A DNA stretch of 64,000 nucleotides, taken from CAZSDW01 sp964605705 (lineage in GTDB: Bacteria > Fidelibacterota > UBA2242). The notes under the pieces are model-generated. The model made no database searches. It was given only the letters and a program-made list of their open reading frames with translations, and was not told the origin of the DNA. Shown piece by piece: positions 63,906-64,000 of this stretch. The stretch lies in assembly GCA_964605705.1 (NCBI GenBank), contig CAZSDW010000016.1, positions 1 to 64,000 on the forward strand, in the 5' to 3' direction. Positions within the stretch are counted from its first letter, which is position 1. Each line of letters begins with the position of its first letter. Both the position numbers and the translations under genes were made by a program.

Positions 63906-64000
63906 GGTCTATGTTGCTCGGGCTTACTATTCATTTTATCATCTCTCAATTAAACCGCCTTAAAATAATAAGAAATCCCTATTCATGCAACGACCATTCC

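Overview
The window looks like a chromosomal piece of a Gram-negative bacterium of the Fibrobacteres-Chlorobi-Bacteroidota (FCB) superphylum, probably a draft or metagenome-assembled contig, since it has a run of exactly 100 N inside a repeat. Evidence for FCB: two long TonB-dependent receptors with N-terminal carboxypeptidase-regulatory domains, a PorV/PorQ-type outer-membrane protein beside a secreted protein whose C-terminus resembles a type IX sorting domain, separate but adjacent folB, folK and deoxynucleoside kinase genes, and promoters matching the Bacteroidota -33 TTTG / -7 TAnnTTTG pattern (exact upstream of fusA and of a GH5 gene). No 16S rRNA is present. KSB1, Marinimicrobia or Calditrichota-like lineages fit, but the phylum is an inference.

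Region 1 (1-28.5 kb) is a polysaccharide utilisation locus read right to left. It starts at a LacI-type regulator (about 25.65 kb) and runs through TonB receptor 2, its secreted partner, a PorV-like protein, an IPT-domain lipoprotein, a sodium:solute symporter, a GH5 mannanase, a mannobiose/cellobiose 2-epimerase, a GH130 mannosylglucose phosphorylase, a GH27 alpha-galactosidase, a Na+/galactose symporter very like Vibrio SglT, galT, galK, TonB receptor 1 and a second copy of the partner, cut by the window edge. Together they describe galactomannan use. Side-chain galactose is released, imported with Na+ and sent through GalK/GalT/GalE. The mannan backbone is cut to mannobiose, imported, epimerised to mannosyl-glucose and phosphorolysed to mannose-1-phosphate and glucose. 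No SusD is seen; the partner protein occupies its place. A divergent GH5 lipoprotein, galE, lpdA, a GH9 cellulase and a small Fn3 lipoprotein follow (26-33.5 kb).

Region 2 (33.7-48.9 kb) is mostly housekeeping: a VapBC-type toxin-antitoxin pair, a glutaredoxin/ferredoxin-thioredoxin-reductase pair, a PpiD-like chaperone, lgt, a nitroreductase, a cyclic-nucleotide-binding protein, folD, rny, zapA, a small coiled-coil protein, and the conserved thrS-infC-rpmI-rplT-pheS-pheT cluster, where infC lacks any normal start codon. A tRNA-Val(GAC) gene precedes thrS. Upstream of it lies a 134-bp tandem array of degenerate tRNA-Val copies, each interrupted by two palindromes, broken by the assembly gap.

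Region 3 (49.4-64 kb) carries aroC, a hypothetical lipoprotein and membrane pair, deoxynucleoside kinase-folK-folB, two Hsp20 genes, an M13 peptidase, a non-coding block with a series of short hairpins bounded by inverted A+T-rich repeats, fusA, a second nitroreductase, recN, a VanZ-like protein and the bifunctional NAD(P)HX repair enzyme.
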